Positions 33,221 to 36,495 of a DNA stretch of 36,495 nucleotides are shown piece by piece (positions within the stretch are counted from its first letter, which is position 1; every line of letters starts with the position of its first letter). The notes beneath the pieces were generated by a model, which saw only the letters and a list, made by a program, of their open reading frames with translations, ran no database searches and had not been told where the DNA came from. This DNA comes from Draconibacterium sp. GTDB lineage: Bacteria > Bacteroidota > Bacteroidia > Bacteroidales > Prolixibacteraceae. The stretch spans positions 1-36,495 of the forward strand of contig JALUZN010000106.1 of the NCBI GenBank assembly GCA_027011835.1, read 5' to 3'. The position numbers and the translations under genes are program-made.

Positions 33221-33970
33221 TCAGAGATTGCTTAAACGTTTAATCAGAGATTTCTTTTGTCTGATTGAAACAGGAATCTCTCTTTTATTTTTCATAATAA
33301 CAAAACCTCCATCTGACTTATCGACCTTTTTAATGAAATTAAGATTGACCAAATAGGATTGATGTGTCCTGAAAAAATTGTACTCGTTTAATAACTCATC
33401 GTACTCTTTTATGCTTTTCGATACTGTAATCTTTTCGTTGTCGGTTAAATAAAATGTGGTGTAGCTGTTGTCGCTTTGGCAATAAAGAATGTCGGCAATA
33501 TCGACAATGTTTAACGATTCGGTAGTTTTTAGTACCAGCTTTTTGCTTTGTGTCTCTTTTTTAAACGACTCCATTAAAATGTCGGATTGTACCGATGTGT
33601 CTGATTTTGCTTTTATCTCGTTAACGGCACGTTTTATGGCGTGTTGGAATTCAATTTCGTTAACCGGTTTTAGAATGTAATCGAGCGCACTGTATTTTAT
33701 TGCTTTAATGGCATACGAGTCGAATCCGGTAATAAAAACCACTTTAAAAGTGTATGGACGTAATTTTTGCAGAACTTCAAATCCTGTTCCTTCTTTAATT
33801 GCAATGTCGAGCAGAACTAAGTCGGGTTGATTGTGGTTGATTGTGTCGACTGCACTGCTAACCGAGTTTGCAATGCCAACTACTTTAATCTCAGGGAAAT
33901 ATTCGGCAAGTAGTTGTTTGTTAACGTCCTGCAGGGTTGGTTCGTCGTCTATAATTACGGCTTTAATCAT
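33221..33970 (-). CDS. LytTR-family response regulator
   Basis: 249 residues. Receiver domain about 1-120: acidic pair D8-D9, phosphoacceptor D55 (LVLLDIAIKEGTGF), T81 at the switch position (FITGF) and K101 (DYILKPV), i.e. complete and presumably active. A linker follows, then a LytTR DNA-binding domain (about 148-249): ILYCQSDNSYTTFYLTDNEKITVSKSIKEYDELL and FFRTHQSYLVNLNFIKKVDKSDGG. Its start overlaps the end of the histidine kinase gene by 8 bp, so kinase and regulator are translationally coupled and form a cognate pair. Target genes are not shown by the sequence; the envelope genes downstream are plausible. Confidence 0.93.
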   Translation of the reverse strand: MIKAVIIDDEPTLQDVNKQLLAEYFPEIKVVGIANSVSSAVDTINHNQPDLVLLDIAIKEGTGFEVLQKLRPYTFKVVFITGFDSYAIKAIKYSALDYILKPVNEIEFQHAIKRAVNEIKAKSDTSVQSDILMESFKKETQSKKLVLKTTESLNIVDIADILYCQSDNSYTTFYLTDNEKITVSKSIKEYDELLNEYNFFRTHQSYLVNLNFIKKVDKSDGGFVIMKNKREIPVSIRQKKSLIKRLSNL

Positions 33971-35879
33971 TGTTAATTATTGGAAGGCTTAGTATTACTT
34001 TTACTCCGGTTTCACCTGTTTTGTTGTCATTTAAATTAATCAGCTCAAATTTAAAATCTTTCTTGTATTTCTGCTGAATTAGCTTTCTTCTTTTTTCAAA
34101 AATTATTGTTGCCATCGATTTGTGCTCCCCATTTTCCTTGTCAGTTTTCTCAATGCCACGCCCGTTGTCTTCAATAATAAAATCTATATGGTCGCCTTTG
34201 TCGGTAATTGTAATCCTTAACAATCCGCCGTTCTCAATATTTGCAAAGCCGTGTTTTATCGAGTTCTCAACAAAAGGTTGAATCAACATCGGAGGGATTT
34301 TTATAAAATCAATTTCCAGCTCTTCGTTGTAATTTATTTCGAAATTAAAATTGTTGTTTGTTCGCATTCTTTCCAACTCAATGTAGTTTGTCAGCATCTT
34401 TATTTCGTCGGCAAGTGGAATTACTTCGGTAGCCGAGTTGTTTAGAATGGCCCGCGTTAGTGTGGCAAATTTCGATAAAAATTCGGAGGCTTTTTTTGTG
34501 TCGTTCCGAAGCATAAAGTTTTGTATAGACCCCAACACATTAAAGATAAAATGTGGGTTCATTTGAGCTCGCAAAATTTGTTGTTGCAATATATTCTGTT
34601 TTAGTTCGGCCTGTTTTTTCCTTATTTGAAGAATGTATATAATTAATCCAATTAACAACAAAAGAGCTACAACTATAATAACTGCTGCTTTTATTCTGTT
34701 GTTTTTTAGTTTGTTCTCGGTGGTTAGCAGTTCAATTTTTTGCTCTTTTTTCTTGGTTTGGTAGCTAATCTCCAGGTCAACAATTTTGGTGCGAATCTCT
34801 TTGTCGCGAATCGAGTCGGACAGTAATTTATATTTCTCATTCCAAAAAAGTGCCTCTTTAAAATTTCCGCTTTTTTTCTGAATTTGATATAAAATTCTGA
34901 ATGTTCGCATCATTTCGTCGGGGTAATTTTCTATTTTTTTATTTTGAGCGGCAAGCATGGCATATTTTTTTGCTTCACTTAAATTGTTTTTTGCCAGAAA
35001 GAGTTCAGCCAGTAAATTGTTGTCGTAAATATTTTGGTAGCCTTTCCCGTTCCGGTAGGTTTGCCCTAGTTTTGCCGATTCCAGTGCTTCGTCGATTCTA
35101 CCTAAATTTTTTAAAACGGTTGCCCTGTTACTTAATGCAACTCCAATTGCCCGATTGTAATTGTTCTCTCTCCCAATTGTCATTAGTGTATCGTAATAGA
35201 GCAGTGCCTGTGTGTAATTTTTATTGCTCTCGGCAATTCCGCCCAAATCGTTATAAATTGCAGCAACGGCCGCTGTAGATGCATATTTTTCGTTGTGAAT
35301 TAATTGGTAAGCTTTCTGTACATATTCTTCCCACTTCTCTTTTTCATCTGCCGATTTGTAGACTTCTCCAACACGCTGGTAAAAATAGGCCATGTCTGTA
35401 GAGTCGTTTAATAACTCTTTTATACGAATTGCCGAAATTGAATAGTTGGCTGCTTTCAGGTATTTCCCAATGTCGGCATACTCGCTGCCTATGTTAATTA
35501 AAATACCCGGAATTCTTGTGCTGTCACCGCTTAAAAAACCTGCATTTAAAGCAATGGTGTAGTAATAAATTGCCGAATCCGACTTGCCCATATAACTGAA
35601 ATTCGATGCGAGGTAATTGGTTATTGTCGAAATGGCTTTCTGGTTATGAATGGCTTCTGCATAAACCCAAGCGGTACGCAGAGCATTGTTGCTTTGCTGA
35701 AATTGGTTGTTGTTGTCGTAATACTTGGCTAGTTTATACCAGTTGCGTGCTAATGCCAAGGTGTCTTTGTTTTGTTTTGCATCATTTATTTTATTCCGAA
35801 ACTCAACAATACTCTGACAATATAAATTGCTAATAAAAACGAGGGAGAGAAATGTAAAAATCAGACTTTTCCGTTTCAT
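33963..35879 (-). CDS. TPR-domain LytS-type sensor histidine kinase
   Basis: 638 residues. Signal peptide MKRKSLIFTFLSLVFISNLYC. A periplasmic tetratricopeptide array (about 35-370) has repeats such as ALARNWYKLAKYYDNNNQFQQSNNALRTA and AAVAAIYNDLGGIAESNKNYTQALLYYD. A coiled segment and one transmembrane helix follow (about 395-413, IIVVALLLLIGLIIYI). The kinase is of the His_kinase (LytS/YehU) class, with phosphoacceptor His near 440 in QMNPHFIFNVLGSIQNF. The ATPase has an N-box (MLIQPFVENSIKHGF) and DNGRGIE. It senses an extracytoplasmic signal through TPRs, probably by protein-protein contact, and phosphorylates the overlapping response regulator. First gene of the cluster. Confidence 0.92.
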   Translation of the reverse strand: MKRKSLIFTFLSLVFISNLYCQSIVEFRNKINDAKQNKDTLALARNWYKLAKYYDNNNQFQQSNNALRTAWVYAEAIHNQKAISTITNYLASNFSYMGKSDSAIYYYTIALNAGFLSGDSTRIPGILINIGSEYADIGKYLKAANYSISAIRIKELLNDSTDMAYFYQRVGEVYKSADEKEKWEEYVQKAYQLIHNEKYASTAAVAAIYNDLGGIAESNKNYTQALLYYDTLMTIGRENNYNRAIGVALSNRATVLKNLGRIDEALESAKLGQTYRNGKGYQNIYDNNLLAELFLAKNNLSEAKKYAMLAAQNKKIENYPDEMMRTFRILYQIQKKSGNFKEALFWNEKYKLLSDSIRDKEIRTKIVDLEISYQTKKKEQKIELLTTENKLKNNRIKAAVIIVVALLLLIGLIIYILQIRKKQAELKQNILQQQILRAQMNPHFIFNVLGSIQNFMLRNDTKKASEFLSKFATLTRAILNNSATEVIPLADEIKMLTNYIELERMRTNNNFNFEINYNEELEIDFIKIPPMLIQPFVENSIKHGFANIENGGLLRITITDKGDHIDFIIEDNGRGIEKTDKENGEHKSMATIIFEKRRKLIQQKYKKDFKFELINLNDNKTGETGVKVILSLPIINND

Positions 35880-36173
35880 CTACATTGTTAATTGTGGCTG
35901 CTAAAGATAATAAAAAGAGCTTTATTCATTCCGTTTTGTCGGTTTTTCCACTTTAATTCATTTCTCCTTGAATAAATAGTTTGTTTAATCTTACTATCAT
36001 GTTGATAATCGTTGAAATACCTAAATGTCCATAATTGTGTCAGATAGTTGATATTAATAGTGTATTTTTTCTGTGTCTTATATTTTCCTAAGAGACTCCT
36101 TCGGAACAATAATTTATTATTTGAATGAATACAAAATTTAATCGATATATGTTTGATTTGAAAAATAGTTGCA
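35880..36173. other. AT-rich upstream region of the sensor kinase, no gene seen
   Basis: About 290 bp with no ORF I can support. A TATCTTTA motif on the minus strand, close to the kinase start, resembles the -7 box at 7 of 8 positions but lacks a clear -33 partner. No tRNA or known riboswitch was recognised. Confidence 0.45.
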
Positions 36174-36210
36174 TAAATTTATAAAAGTATAAAATACTTT
36201 TATAAATTTA
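36174..36210. repeat. Perfect 17-bp AT-rich palindrome with a 3-base loop
   Basis: The arm TAAATTTATAAAAGTAT (36174-36190), loop AAA, and arm ATACTTTTATAAATTTA (36194-36210) are exact reverse complements. It lies 15 bp left of the tandem repeat. It could be an operator for a dimeric regulator or a cruciform/hairpin site. The stem is too AT-rich and lacks a following T-tract for a classical terminator. Confidence 0.8.
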
Positions 36211-36225
36211 CTCACACTAATTTTT

Positions 36226-36351
36226 ATGAAACGAGCATGGTCGACACAACACAAAAGTTTATGTGTAAATTGTGCATGCGAGTTCCATGGGTCAAGAATT
36301 ACAATTTCGACTTGTATGTTTATCTGTTTGAGTTACAGTATTTTAATTTAA
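36226..36351 (+). CDS. Possible 41-residue cysteine-containing peptide in repeat copy 1
   Basis: An ATG frame of 41 codons to TAA fills most of the repeat unit. It begins MKRAWSTQHKSLCVNCAC, has five cysteines (13, 16, 18, 30, 34) and a hydrophobic end. No ribosome-binding site or homologue is known to me. It may be chance; it is listed because the second copy keeps the same frame. Confidence 0.25.
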   Translation: MKRAWSTQHKSLCVNCACEFHGSRITISTCMFICLSYSILI

Positions 36352-36361
36352 TTATATACGA

Positions 36362-36487
36362 ATGAAACGAGCATGGTCGACAAAACACAAAAGTTTATGT
36401 ATAAATTGTGCATGCGAGTTCCATGGGTCAAGAATTACAATTTCGACTTGTATGTTTATCTGTTTGAGTTACAGTATTTTAATTTAA
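36362..36487 (+). CDS. Possible 41-residue cysteine-containing peptide in repeat copy 2
   Basis: Same frame and length as in copy 1, with two conservative changes (Q8K, V14I) and all five cysteines kept. Both nucleotide differences between the copies change amino acids, so there is no sign of purifying selection. With only two differences the test has almost no power. Confidence 0.25.
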   Translation: MKRAWSTKHKSLCINCACEFHGSRITISTCMFICLSYSILI

Positions 36488-36495
36488 TTATATAC

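Larger units (their letters stand above)
36226..36495. repeat. 136-bp tandem direct repeat running off the window edge
   Basis: Copy 1 is 36226-36361 and copy 2 starts at 36362, ending two bases short of a full unit at the window edge. The copies differ at only two of 134 positions (C/A at unit base 22 and G/A at unit base 40). Homology does not extend left of 36226. Both copies begin at ATGAAACGAGCATGG. No direct-repeat/spacer structure is seen inside a unit, so it is not a CRISPR array. Confidence 0.9.

Noticed and set aside
36240-36290. Conserved RNA hairpin in the repeat unit (CACAA/TTGTG with inner CACA/TGTG)
   Set aside because: Both substitutions in copy 2 break pairs instead of compensating, so there is no covariation support.
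36226-36495. CRISPR array at the right edge
   Set aside because: The units are contiguous identical 136-bp copies with no variable spacers between short repeats.

Overview
The window reads as chromosomal DNA of a Bacteroidota bacterium, probably class Bacteroidia (Marinilabiliales-like; the order is a guess). The evidence is low GC, A/T-rich leaders without clear Shine-Dalgarno sites, several TAnnTTTG-type -7 promoter boxes, a short-LID adenylate kinase, a DUF2795 protein of the form common in Bacteroidota, PorV/PorQ-like and helix-hairpin-helix outer-membrane proteins, and a LytS/LytTR sensor pair with a TPR input domain.

Layout. (1) Bases 1-989: the first 329 codons of a secreted parallel beta-helix protein on the minus strand, cut by the left edge and followed by about 1.4 kb with no convincing gene. 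(2) 2365-4089: recJ, convergent with a minus-strand run read purE > PorV-like barrel > HhH/beta-barrel protein > acyltransferase > HAD hydrolase. (3) 9623-14258: plus-strand housekeeping run hpt > adk > obgE > PAP2 phosphatase > membrane-anchored MutS-like ATPase, divergent from purE. (4) 14520-19757: parE-parC (topoisomerase IV) and aroK. (5) 19806-22154: a class A penicillin-binding protein on the minus strand; its promoter region carries inverted-repeat, MITE-like DNA. (6) 22848-25517: small genes (YkgJ cysteine-cluster protein, exported DsrE-like protein, DUF2795) and an orphan MacB/LolD-type ATPase next to a PduO-type cobalamin adenosyltransferase. (7) 25720-27822: recG. (8) 27869-35879: eight minus-strand genes beginning with a TPR histidine kinase and its LytTR regulator, then a stand-alone LytTR paralogue, an OmpA-family protein, a lipoprotein, two exported proteins of unknown function and a small beta-barrel. 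This looks like a signal-transduction/envelope module.

The right edge (35880-36495) has no conventional gene. It holds a perfect 17-bp AT-rich palindrome and then a 136-bp tandem direct repeat. The repeat runs off the window, and each copy starts exactly at the ATG of a 41-codon cysteine-containing ORF. This is the least explained element here. Other points of interest are a QMSLF sliding-clamp-type motif at the ParC C-terminus, the receiver-less LytTR duplicate, an HhH fold fused to a predicted surface beta-barrel, and the repeat/MITE-like elements at 14270-14349 and 22185-22560. Most of the remaining window is ordinary conserved core genome.
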